DNA of 14,559 nucleotides from RGIG3102 sp964369975 (GTDB taxonomy: Bacteria; Bacillota; Clostridia; Oscillospirales; Ruminococcaceae), in NCBI GenBank assembly GCA_964369975.1, contig CAYJFZ010000024.1, positions 1-14,559 on the forward strand. Direction: 5' to 3'. The first letter of the stretch is position 1; each line of letters begins with the position of its first letter. Positions 6,967 to 14,544 of this stretch are shown one piece after another. The position numbers and the translations under genes are program-made. Under the pieces are notes generated by a model. The model had not been told where the DNA came from and did no database searches. It saw nothing but the letters and a program-made list of their open reading frames with translations.

Positions 6967-7590
6967 CTACTTAGTTTGATATATTAATTTATCTAAAGCT
7001 TCAATAATATTATCCATCTTACTAGACATTGTGGTCGATAGCAATTCAGATGGCAAATCATCAATCTCATCATAGGCCTTCAATAATTTATACAATGTTA
7101 AAAATCGTTCTTCTTCTAAAATAGATATATCACTTTTATCTTTCTTTTCCTTTAATTTTTCAAACTCTATCAAATGACTTTTAAGCCTATTTTGAAAAAC
7201 TTCTGATGATTGTATCAATAAGGAAACTACTTCTTTATAATGTGGAGATTCTCTATCTTCATCAAAGTAACTGCGAGGAATAAATACATTTTTGCTAACT
7301 AAATTTTCAGCTATACCTTCATCGCAATAATTTGTTATTATAATGCATGGTATATCCGGAAGCTCGCTGTTAATATACGCAACTAAAGTTGTACCATCAA
7401 AATCATACAATTTATTTAACTTATAGTCCACAAGCATACATACAATCTTGTTATCTATTATCCACTTAATAATATCTTGTTTAGAAGAACAGCCATCAAC
7501 AAGCGATAATGAAATCCCATCTCGCTTAAGCATTGCATTATAGTCATCACAGTATTCCTTTTCATCATCTATAAAGCCAATTTTTCTCAT
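6967..7590 (-). CDS. Receiver-domain response regulator without DNA-binding domain
   Basis: I place the start at ATG 7590 (MRKIGFIDDE, 207 aa), preceded by GGTAGGTG; the longer ATG at 7617 lies inside the kinase gene with no ribosome binding site. Residues 1-~125 form a receiver with the acidic pair Asp8/Asp9 (GFIDDE), phosphoacceptor Asp55 (CMLVDYKL) and Thr86 (IIITNY). The usual beta-5 Lys is not obvious; the local sequence is VFIPRSYF, with Arg106. The C-terminal ~80 residues are charged and probably helical (LKSHLIEFEKLKEKK) and do not resemble a HTH or other known output domain. It starts 13 bp after the hybrid ATPase/kinase stop and ends 10 bp before the HNH gene. This position suggests it carries a phosphoryl signal from that kinase to a protein target, perhaps the HNH nuclease or the methyltransferase. 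Confidence 0.82.
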   Translation of the reverse strand: MRKIGFIDDEKEYCDDYNAMLKRDGISLSLVDGCSSKQDIIKWIIDNKIVCMLVDYKLNKLYDFDGTTLVAYINSELPDIPCIIITNYCDEGIAENLVSKNVFIPRSYFDEDRESPHYKEVVSLLIQSSEVFQNRLKSHLIEFEKLKEKKDKSDISILEEERFLTLYKLLKAYDEIDDLPSELLSTTMSSKMDNIIEALDKLIYQTK

Positions 7591-7603
7591 ATTAAGTTTA
7601 CAC

Positions 7604-9865
7604 CTACCTTTTATCATTTAAAAATATCTTGATATAAAAACCTTGCTGCGTAGTGGTATTTTCTGACAAATCTATATAACCATTATATTCTGTTACAATT
7701 CTATTTATAATCCACATTCCCATACCGGTTCCGATTGTTTCGCCATTTTCCGCCAAGCGATCACTCTCAAATGGATTTAATATCCTTCTCGGATTAGATT
7801 TATATATTGGAGATAAACCACCTGCATTATCATTATATTTTATTAGTATACCTTTTTCCACTCTGTCTATACTTATATAAATATTCTTTTCTTCTAAACG
7901 AACATTATCAAAGGCAGTAGCGCTGTTTGCAATAAGGTTGTTTAAAATGCTTTCTATTTCATAAGGAAAACATTTGAAATCTACATCTACATTTGTTTTA
8001 TGAATTTTAATATCTTGAGGAGCAAGTGCTTCCTGCCAATCTTTAGATATAGAAGTGGTAATATCACCTATATTTACATTTTTTAATGTACGCTTATCTC
8101 TGCGTACAGCTTCTACTGTCACCTTAAACCATGATGTGAAAAATTTCTTTAGTTCACTAGCTTGTGTAACATACTTTAAACCAGCAATAATATCACGGTC
8201 TATTTCTAATGCTTCTTTAGCAAGTTTAATTTTCGAACTCAATCTATGAGTTATTCCTTTTATTTCATGAATGTAAGTATTGGTAATTATTCCTGTAGTT
8301 GCCAATACTCTTAACATTTGCAATTCCGTTTCTAATTGTTTTATTTCATCATCTTTTTGAGAAACAAGCTTTTGCACCTTTTTAACATCCATATGGGATG
8401 AATAATTAGATTCGTTATTATCTTTTGAATTTTCTTTATTTTTGTAATCTTCTTTTAATTTTTGTTCTAATTCATCTTGAATTGGTTTTATAGGATTTAT
8501 TTTATCATAATAAGCGCTTAATTTTCTAGATACATACTGTCTATCTTGTTCAAATAGTGCTATTATATTTTTTATAAACTCCTGCAATAAACTAAATTCC
8601 TTTGTTTCAACAATACCTTGCCTGTTTGCTTGATCGGGTAATGTCATATTTGTGCGAGAAATATATACACTACCATGTATTTGATCAGAGTTCACTCTCC
8701 AAGCCCCTGTGGAGTGCGATACAGCTGCAGGTGATTTATTTTTTCGCAAAGACAATTGCAACCAGTCAGAAGCAGAAGATGAGCGTTCTCCATAAGGCCT
8801 AACCCTAAATCCATCTCTATATATTCTTATGCCACCAAAAGAATCTCTAATATCTGGTCTACCTGTAATATCTTTATAGTAATACTTTTCTTTATCTGCT
8901 TTTGTAATAGATAACTTTGCAAAATAAAGAACTCCTCTAAAACCCCCTATTGAGTTTGTAATAGGAGTTTTGCTTTTTAATACATTAGAAAATGTTGATG
9001 CTATTAGAATCGGTGTTCCTTTAAAATATTCTTTATCATTAACTGAAAACTCAGCCTCTGTCATTATTTTCGAAAAATTATCTCCAAAATCAAACTCATC
9101 TCTATTTATTGTTACTTTAACTTCTCCATTTTCAGATACGTCAAAAGTCACTTTATAGTCATGTTGAAAACTATCATCTTCTGTTAAAATTGCCGCTCCT
9201 TCTAAATCTGTAGCATTATCAAACATGAATATATTAAACATTTCACGAAAATCAGGTGGTATAAGCGTTTTCAAATTTGTTTTAATGCTACTAAGCGTAT
9301 GTTCATTCCAATCATCTCTTAAATTTGTTAATTTGAAGATTGAGCCAGATGATTTGAAGTGTTTTTTCACAAAGTCTACTACATGATTATTTTTCGCGTG
9401 TGATACAAAATCCACAAAAGAAATGCTAACGTTTTCTAAGTCAGCAGTAATATCTGTAATTCGATTTCCGAACTCAAAAGCCGACCAATCAACACTCCAA
9501 TTTAAATGCTCATGTTTTGATATAGTTAATAATGAACAATTATCAGCTATTCTATCAAGTGCAAACCTTCCAATCCCTTTTGCCCCTGTTTGTACTCGAC
9601 CTTTGTTAGTTGTATATTTAATTTTTTTTGAGGAGCTACCAATAGTCATCCAATGCTTTAAAATAATATCAGATGTCATTCCTGTACCATTATCTCCAAT
9701 ATATAGAACTTTATCAACATTATCATAATAAAGCAAACAAACTGATGCATCTGCGTCATATGTATTTTTAACCAACTCTAAAATTGCGCCATCAAGATTA
9801 GCAACGTTTTCTCGACCTATTAATTTTGCAGTATAAGCATCGACATTGAATGATATTTTAGACAT
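7604..9865 (-). CDS. MORC/MutL-like GHKL ATPase fused to a histidine kinase core
   Basis: The 753-aa soluble protein starts at ATG 9865, 2 bp after the methyltransferase stop, with GGAGGGG inside that gene's end. Residues ~20-130 form a first GHKL ATPase domain: ELVKNTYDADA (N box, Glu30, Asn34), YIGDNGTGMT (~55-64) and TGAKGIGRFALDR (~93-105). Residues ~280-420 resemble the S5-like transducer of MutL/MORC-type ATPases (IRIYRDGFRVRPYGE; NRQGIVETKEF). A charged linker and coiled coil (~460-520) lead to a HisKA-like helix with His533 (YIHEIKGI). A second GHKL domain follows: LNNLIANSATAFDN (~641-654), YNDNAGGL (~677-684) and GTGMGMWIINR (~712-722). No membrane segment is present. MORC/MutL-like ATPases linked to restriction-modification operons are known. 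Combined with a complete kinase and a receiver next door, it is probably a cytoplasmic sensor that turns ATP-driven DNA or partner binding into phosphorylation. Confidence 0.88.
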   Translation of the reverse strand: MSKISFNVDAYTAKLIGRENVANLDGAILELVKNTYDADASVCLLYYDNVDKVLYIGDNGTGMTSDIILKHWMTIGSSSKKIKYTTNKGRVQTGAKGIGRFALDRIADNCSLLTISKHEHLNWSVDWSAFEFGNRITDITADLENVSISFVDFVSHAKNNHVVDFVKKHFKSSGSIFKLTNLRDDWNEHTLSSIKTNLKTLIPPDFREMFNIFMFDNATDLEGAAILTEDDSFQHDYKVTFDVSENGEVKVTINRDEFDFGDNFSKIMTEAEFSVNDKEYFKGTPILIASTFSNVLKSKTPITNSIGGFRGVLYFAKLSITKADKEKYYYKDITGRPDIRDSFGGIRIYRDGFRVRPYGERSSSASDWLQLSLRKNKSPAAVSHSTGAWRVNSDQIHGSVYISRTNMTLPDQANRQGIVETKEFSLLQEFIKNIIALFEQDRQYVSRKLSAYYDKINPIKPIQDELEQKLKEDYKNKENSKDNNESNYSSHMDVKKVQKLVSQKDDEIKQLETELQMLRVLATTGIITNTYIHEIKGITHRLSSKIKLAKEALEIDRDIIAGLKYVTQASELKKFFTSWFKVTVEAVRRDKRTLKNVNIGDITTSISKDWQEALAPQDIKIHKTNVDVDFKCFPYEIESILNNLIANSATAFDNVRLEEKNIYISIDRVEKGILIKYNDNAGGLSPIYKSNPRRILNPFESDRLAENGETIGTGMGMWIINRIVTEYNGYIDLSENTTTQQGFYIKIFLNDKR

Positions 9866-9867
9866 TT

Positions 9868-11304
9868 TTACCCCTCCTGTATAAACCTTACTGGAAATTT
9901 AAAACTATTCACATCTTTAGGTGAAATCCTAAACGAATCTCCATTGGAAATAACACCTATTCCTTTTACATATTGAATAAATTCTTGGCTCTCTAGTATC
10001 CTTTTAGCTGCTTCAAGTGAATATTCTCCCTTAGGCACAATGTATATACCAGATGTAGGAATAGTTTGAGGCTCCAATTGATAAACTTTTGTTCCATGAG
10101 TCATCAAAGTAGATATAAGTAGCTTTTGTTGATTCAGATGTGCTAATGCCTGCGACCGTCCATATTCAAACCATTTTGCATTCTTATCACTATTTCTTTC
10201 ATCAAGCCTCTTCTTATTGCTAAATAGGTAATTGAAACCATATGGAAATGTATTTTTAAATTTTTCTAAAGAATACCTCTTTATTCCAACTTCAGAATAG
10301 GTATATGGAAAAATAACGTACTCTGTTATATTATAGTTTAAAGAACGTGGACTCACTGCTCTTTTTAGCAAGCTTTTTTCGATTATATGTTCTTTAATAT
10401 ACACATAGTTTTGATCTTCTCTAAACCCAGATATAATAAACACTTTATTCAGTAATGTAGCAATTGATGTCGCAGCATGATATATATCACCGAATCTTAC
10501 ATAATCATAATCATTTACGATTTCATCCGTAAATACCCATTTTGATTTTAGTAAAGTTTTATTTATTTTAATTGTTTTTTTCTCGGTTATGTTATTATAA
10601 CTTATTTTTTTTGTAATTCTACCATTATTACATACAATTATTGATGATGAGGTTAGTTTACCGCTAAATATTTTCTGATTTGTATAGTCGTATATATGGC
10701 TTAAGTAGGGCAAAATAAACGTTCTTAACTCCGAAGCAAATACATTTTTAAATATATTTCCTGGAATTAGGTAAACTAATTTTCCATTTTTTTTGAGCGC
10801 CTTAATACTTGCCTCGATAAATGCATAACAGTAATCAAATTTTCCTCTACCACATGTAATGTAATTTTCTTTTACAAACTTTCTATCATCTAATGACAAA
10901 TCACTATAAGTAATATATGGTGGATTACCTATAATATAATCGTAAGTTTCTAAGATATTTTCCCTTAAAAAATCTTTTTCAATTATATTCCAATTTATAC
11001 CATATATTTGATACTTACTTGCTAGCTGATTCAGCCTATCTACACAAACTTTAATGTGTTTAGAATCAATTTCGTATGCAGTTATATCTGACTCAATAGC
11101 TTTTTTTATAGACTTATGTGTCATTTTTTTCTTTAAACACTCTTTCAAGTATCTTTCAACTATATTTAAGAGAATATTTCCATCTCCACATGAATTCTCT
11201 AACACTTTTTTCCCGACTATATCACTTTTATATCCGGCTATATCCAACATTTTTTTCACATATTCTGGAGGAGTAAATACTTGACATCTTTCATTTATTG
11301 ACAT
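9868..11304 (-). CDS. Adenine-N6 DNA methyltransferase (Eco57I/TaqI-like)
   Basis: The 478-aa protein starts at ATG 11304, 6 bp after AGGAG. It carries motif X (QVFTPPEYV, ~8-16), motif I for S-adenosylmethionine (VLENSCGDGNIL, ~34-45), an acidic motif II/III region (ITAYEIDSKHI, ~74-84) and catalytic motif IV NPPY at 127-130, diagnostic of adenine-N6 methylation. GKFDYCYAFIE (~154-164) and LVYLIPGNIFKN follow as later core motifs. The C-terminal ~250 residues hold the target-recognition region and end with FRISPKDVNSFKFP, typical of the TaqI/Eco57I class. It has no nuclease domain of its own, so it is not an Eco57I-type fusion. It heads the operon with the ATPase/kinase, receiver and HNH genes and presumably marks self DNA. 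The recognition sequence cannot be predicted here. Confidence 0.93.
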   Translation of the reverse strand: MSINERCQVFTPPEYVKKMLDIAGYKSDIVGKKVLENSCGDGNILLNIVERYLKECLKKKMTHKSIKKAIESDITAYEIDSKHIKVCVDRLNQLASKYQIYGINWNIIEKDFLRENILETYDYIIGNPPYITYSDLSLDDRKFVKENYITCGRGKFDYCYAFIEASIKALKKNGKLVYLIPGNIFKNVFASELRTFILPYLSHIYDYTNQKIFSGKLTSSSIIVCNNGRITKKISYNNITEKKTIKINKTLLKSKWVFTDEIVNDYDYVRFGDIYHAATSIATLLNKVFIISGFREDQNYVYIKEHIIEKSLLKRAVSPRSLNYNITEYVIFPYTYSEVGIKRYSLEKFKNTFPYGFNYLFSNKKRLDERNSDKNAKWFEYGRSQALAHLNQQKLLISTLMTHGTKVYQLEPQTIPTSGIYIVPKGEYSLEAAKRILESQEFIQYVKGIGVISNGDSFRISPKDVNSFKFPVRFIQEG

Positions 11305-11313
11305 AATATACTC

Positions 11314-11391
11314 CTATTTAAGTAATTCAAGTAATGCACTTTGCTTATTCCTCCTTATACTTGTCCATTTATCTAATATTCCCTTACTCAT
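11314..11391 (-). CDS. Possible 25-aa ORF just upstream of the methyltransferase
   Basis: ATG 11391 opens a 25-codon frame (MSKGILDKWTSIRRNKQSAL, then LELLK) ending 9 bp before the methyltransferase start; its last codons overlap the methyltransferase ribosome binding site (AAATAGGAG). The peptide looks amphipathic and basic. There is no clear ribosome binding site, and an in-frame TGA lies just upstream. It could be a leader peptide coupling translation to methyltransferase expression, the tail of a lost controller gene, or chance. Confidence 0.25.
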   Translation of the reverse strand: MSKGILDKWTSIRRNKQSALLELLK

Positions 11392-11615
11392 TTTTCAAAC
11401 ATATCATTTTTCTATCATTAACAAAAAACATGAACGTGAAATAGCAAAAGTTTTGTAAGCACCTCATACTATACTAACGCAGTAATAGTTATTTTATTAA
11501 AATTTTTAATAACTCTGTTGTAAAGCATTCTATCGCTTTGAAACTGCATCCATCTACTATTTTTTAATCGTATTCGTTCTGTACCTTCATTCAAATTAAT
11601 ATAACACTACAACTC

Positions 11616-11644
11616 ATTATACTATACATCGGGATTGTATTCAA
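11616..11644 (-). promoter_or_regulatory. Sigma-A promoter of the methyltransferase operon
   Basis: The minus strand reads TTGAAT (11644-11639), 17 bp, then TATAAT (11621-11616). The -10 is perfect, the spacer is ideal and the -35 has two mismatches. It points toward the methyltransferase, about 310 bp from its start codon, and is the best promoter in the intergenic region. Confidence 0.65.
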
Positions 11645-11808
11645 GACAATAAGAGCGAATTGTTTTCCAATCGAAATTGACACCAGCTATTTTTCATTTT
11701 TTTAATTTATGATAACACTAATCTTAAAATCACGTAATTTTAATTTTGTTAGAATAATTATTTTTGCTAAATTTCAATGGTGATAATCACAAACTAATAA
11801 CATTTGAC

Positions 11809-11823
11809 ATAAAGTCTAAAAGT
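11809..11823 (+). repeat. 15-bp direct repeat, right copy
   Basis: The sequence ataaagtctaaaagt is identical and co-oriented with 5345-5359. It lies about 165 bp upstream of the promoter of the methyltransferase operon, so the two copies enclose the whole cassette. Chance occurrence cannot be excluded in DNA of this composition. Confidence 0.35.
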
Positions 11824-11980
11824 GTATATTGCGAGCTATAAAATATCACCTATAATCTTTTATGATAAAATAAACTTCTTTAAACTAAGTTCGGAAAGCA
11901 AAATTTTATAATTATCTTTAATCAAATATTTCAGTTGTTTAATATAGTGTATAAAGTTATATATAATCGATGATTAATGA

Positions 11981-13078
11981 TTAATAATTATCATATACGA
12001 AATCATCGTAGTGATAAATTGATTGAAAATTAAAAATCGATTTGACATACATCTCTTTTAAAGGGTTTTTAGCGTTTGGATTTGCAAAAAAATGGCCATT
12101 TCCATCTTCTTTTGAAACATCTATAAAAAAAATAGCAGATAGATAATCTGAAATATTATCATTTATATATTCACTACTGATTTTTTTCTTTAACAATTTC
12201 ATTTGATCATCAGTTAGCATATCTTTTTTTCTAAACTTAACAAATGCTCTACGAGCAATACTTCGTAAAGCTATATATATTTTATCTTCTTCGAGAGGCA
12301 AACTTTCTTTATATGGGCAAATTAATATAAAAGGATGATGGACAGTGTATTGACTTGTATTTTTCAAAAAGAATGATTCATTCATCTCGGCCCAACGATA
12401 TGGATCCAAGCACATGGTCGATACATGCACTTTTTGTTTTTTTTCTATACAAATACTAATGTCAGAACTATCCCCTCGATAAACATATCTTTCTGAGTTA
12501 CATTCTAGTTGCTTAGCTATTTCGTTTTTCATAATATCATATTTACCCAAATAATGTGTGCTTAACGATTGATACGAAGCATCTAATTGTCCTTCAATCA
12601 TTACAATATATCCAGAAAAGTCTTTTTCTAGTCGGTCTTTTATGCGAGTTAAAATATTTCTGGGAACCTCAAAAGATTTTATGTCAAAGAAAACGGTCCA
12701 TGAATTGAATTCGCCATCTAACACAGGTGCGTTCACCGATAAGGTATCACCTATCTGTGTTTCAACCTGTGGTGAAAAATCAACATGTTTTTTGATAAGC
12801 CAATAATATGCTAATAATTCATATAATATACCTTTGTTTGAATCCAAAAGCTCTTTAACCGTTTTTTTAGCTTTATTTCCTTCAGGGTATATTCTTTCAA
12901 TTGTTCTCATTAAATTTTCGATTTGTTTTTCACTATAAAACAGATTAAGTAAATGTTTATAAGCACTATCTAACAATGAAACAGGTTCACTAATTTCAAT
13001 TTTCAAAGATCGAATATAATCTGAATATTTATTAAACTTTTCTAACAAATCCTTTGTTGTAACTTTTTTATTATTCAT
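11981..13078 (-). CDS. PD-(D/E)XK-type nuclease, probable restriction enzyme
   Basis: The 365-aa protein starts at ATG 13078, 11 bp after AGGAGG. The pattern of a PD-(D/E)XK nuclease core is visible: a helix with Glu87 (GILYELLAYYWL), a strand with Asp121 (PVLDGEFNSW) and a strand with Asp132-Ile-Lys134 (VFFDIKSF), in the right order and spacing. The C-terminal 200 residues are not recognised but include IYIALRSIARRAFVKFRKKD, likely helical and basic. The arrangement of a family-less nuclease beside a stand-alone adenine methyltransferase suggests it is the restriction partner, although it has its own promoter and lies 676 bp upstream of the methyltransferase gene. It might also be an independent defence nuclease. 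The function is inferred from three motif residues only. Confidence 0.6.
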   Translation of the reverse strand: MNNKKVTTKDLLEKFNKYSDYIRSLKIEISEPVSLLDSAYKHLLNLFYSEKQIENLMRTIERIYPEGNKAKKTVKELLDSNKGILYELLAYYWLIKKHVDFSPQVETQIGDTLSVNAPVLDGEFNSWTVFFDIKSFEVPRNILTRIKDRLEKDFSGYIVMIEGQLDASYQSLSTHYLGKYDIMKNEIAKQLECNSERYVYRGDSSDISICIEKKQKVHVSTMCLDPYRWAEMNESFFLKNTSQYTVHHPFILICPYKESLPLEEDKIYIALRSIARRAFVKFRKKDMLTDDQMKLLKKKISSEYINDNISDYLSAIFFIDVSKEDGNGHFFANPNAKNPLKEMYVKSIFNFQSIYHYDDFVYDNY

Positions 13079-13109
13079 ACATAGTATTACCTCCTAGTAG
13101 ATATATATA

Positions 13110-13138
13110 ACTATACTATATTCAAATATTAATTCCAA
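13110..13138 (-). promoter_or_regulatory. Probable promoter of the PD-(D/E)XK nuclease gene
   Basis: The minus strand reads TTGGAA (13138-13133), a 17-bp spacer, then TATAGT (13115-13110), about 32 bp upstream of the start at 13078 and just before its AGGAGG site. The nuclease therefore seems to be transcribed separately from the methyltransferase operon, which would allow delayed or independent control. Confidence 0.55.
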
Positions 13139-13197
13139 TATCTAATTTTAATTTATATAATCAAATTAAAAAGAAATCCTAAACAATCATTAGTTAT

Positions 13198-13347
13198 CTA
13201 TAATAAGTCAAGCATATTTTCGGGTAATATAGCCTTCTTCATATATTTATTTTTTTCTATACAAACACCTTCCCATAAAGGTATGGAGTTTACCGCGTTG
13301 TGCTCCATTATACTCCTTGAAATATAAGCACTGCATGATTCATTCAT
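13198..13347 (-). CDS. Possible 49-aa hypothetical protein
   Basis: ATG 13347 opens a 49-codon frame ending at TAG 13200-13198. It is preceded by AAAAGGTG about 5 bp upstream. An internal ATG at codon 14 has AAGGAG 4 bp upstream and would give a 36-aa product (MEHNAVNSIPLWEGV...). The composition is protein-like (Trp, Cys, Pro, Gly in an AT-rich background), so this may be a true small gene or a relic. I do not recognise the family. A small stem (cacac at 13351-13355 with gtgtg at 13363-13367) covers the first ribosome binding site. It lies between the HNH gene and the nuclease promoter. Confidence 0.4.
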   Translation of the reverse strand: MNESCSAYISRSIMEHNAVNSIPLWEGVCIEKNKYMKKAILPENMLDLL

Positions 13348-13660
13348 TTTCACACCTTTTTTGTGTGAGGAAACAAATATATTTAAAATCTCTACTTACC
13401 TCTTAGTTTTAAAGGTTTTGAGTTGTAATCTCTTTTCAATATCTAAACTGCTACCTAGTGCAAGAAAAATCTTTGTCAATATATGCTTTGACAAAGATTT
13501 TTCTTCTTTTTTTCTAATTTTTATTAAATAAGGTTTAGTTTAAGTTTATTGATTTTTTAGCATCTTATATATTTATCTATTGCGACATTGTACTGTATTC
13601 AGAAAAGATTTTACAAATATTCTTTAACTCTGATATAAAGCTATTTAATTTTTTATCTTT
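13348..13660 (-). other. Gap downstream of the HNH gene
   Basis: This 313-bp stretch holds the 18-bp inverted repeat at 13462-13505 and no supported gene. Immediately after the HNH stop (TAA 13663-13661) the same frame stays open for another 27 codons (KDKKLNSFISELKNICKIFS...), which might be an ancestral longer C-terminus or chance. Confidence 0.5.
13462..13505. terminator. Perfect 18-bp inverted repeat, likely bidirectional terminator
   Basis: The arm 13462-13479 (aagaaaaatctttgtcaa) is the exact reverse complement of 13488-13505 around an 8-nt loop. The core stem CTTTGTCAA/TTGACAAAG is flanked by A-tracts and T-tracts on both sides, as in bidirectional terminators. It lies about 155 bp after the HNH stop and would end that operon. 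Confidence 0.65.
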
Positions 13661-14544
13661 TTACTTCTCCTTCAAGATATTAATTATTTCACTTTTAAAT
13701 TTACCCAAAGAATTTCTCTGCCTATCTTTCACATCACATATCTCACCCCATATTAAATATTCTAAATCTTCTTGTGAGTCTAAAATGTTTTTCAACTCTT
13801 CTCTTTGGCTATCGCTATATTTACTATGCTTGTTTATTAAATCTCTGGCATAATGTTTCACAACTTCTGAATTGTATACTTTTTCTATCTTAAATAATTC
13901 TACTGAATTTTCAATTTTTTCATTTATAGACTCATCTGAATCAGCGTATTTTAAAGATATACTAGGACTAACATTTCCAAGTATACACTCTTCTAAATTT
14001 TCAATTCCAAAAGTGCAATTACCCCCAAACTCGTTTTCATGTGGAAAAATATACTTATCAATATTTTGTGAGTTCTGACCTTTAAAATTCCTATTACACA
14101 TAACACATGACGGAATAAAATTATAAAGACATAAGGCAAATTCAGGTTTACTACTTTTGGCANNNNNNNNNNATCTAAATCAGCTGTTGTTTGCTCAGCC
14201 TCATCTAAGTAAGTTATTGTATAATTCATATTACAATAAGGACAAACATGAACATTCATTTTTGAAATTATTTTGTGTCTATATTCAGGTTTCAAAAAAT
14301 CATAACTAAAAACTTTTTTCTCATCATCTTTACTATTAAATTCTATCCTATATTTATAAAAATTTTCAGACATTAAAAATGTTGTAATAACCTCATCAGT
14401 AATATTTTCACCTACTATTGTATTATTTTCATCAGTAGTTAATGACCTAATTCTAGACTTGTGATGCGATACTTTATTTGTAATTTTTTTGAAAATATCT
14501 GTAACAGTTTCTTTATATTGACTATCTAAAAAAATTTTAATCAT
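13661..14544 (-). CDS. HNH endonuclease interrupted by an assembly gap
   Basis: One gene is read in two frames because 10 N at 14163-14172 stand for an unknown number of bases. The first part starts at ATG 14544 (MIKIFLDSQYK, GAGG 7-8 bp upstream) and contains VHVCPYCNMNY (Cys101, Cys104) and TADLD. After the gap, the frame of 13661 continues AKSSKPEFALCLYNFIPSC, then VMCNRNFKGQN. Together they form an HNH domain of the type CPYC...DLDHF-x-(P/A)KS...NLIPSC-x-x-CN, with the catalytic His predicted inside the gap. The total length is about 290 aa. HNH proteins of this type are typically encoded next to an AAA/ABC-type ATPase, as in Septu (PtuA/PtuB)-like pairs. Here an upstream gene ends 8 nt inside this one. 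It is probably an intact defence nuclease, not a pseudogene. Confidence 0.75.
14163..14172. other. Assembly gap of 10 N
   Basis: Ten undetermined bases interrupt the HNH gene. Both flanks encode adjacent parts of one HNH motif. Frame continuity requires 8 or 11 unknown bases rather than 10. With 8, the missing stretch plus the next base encodes three residues, and the last codon ends in T, fitting His-Phe-Tyr/Phe. Confidence 0.95.

Larger units (their letters stand above)
11392..11980 (-). other. 589-bp intergenic region with promoter and untranslated leader
   Basis: This stretch lies between the PD-(D/E)XK nuclease stop and the methyltransferase operon. It contains the promoter at 11616-11644 and one copy of the 15-bp repeat. 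Two short open frames have no ribosome binding site. One is 41 codons at 11594-11469 starting TTG (LNEGTERIRLKNSRWMQF...). The other runs from about 11966 to 11854 (including KQLKYLIKDNYKILLSEL). Both might be decayed gene fragments. A near-palindrome (aaaatcacgtaatttt) lies around 11727-11742. The transcript leader before the methyltransferase would be about 300 nt, which is long enough for regulation, but I see no recognisable riboswitch. Confidence 0.5.

Noticed and set aside
7591..7617. Upstream ATG at 7617 as start of the cassette receiver
   Set aside because: No ribosome binding site; ATG 7590 follows GGTAGGTG and begins directly at the first receiver strand.
6375..11304. Assignment of the cassette to Detocs, Mza or the methylation-associated MADS system
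   Set aside because: The gene content differs as far as I know these systems: no phosphatase-type Detocs partner, no Z1/AIPR-type genes, and no Ser/Thr kinase.
13661..14544. HNH gene as a frameshifted pseudogene
   Set aside because: The frame change coincides with the N run, and the motif continues correctly on both sides.
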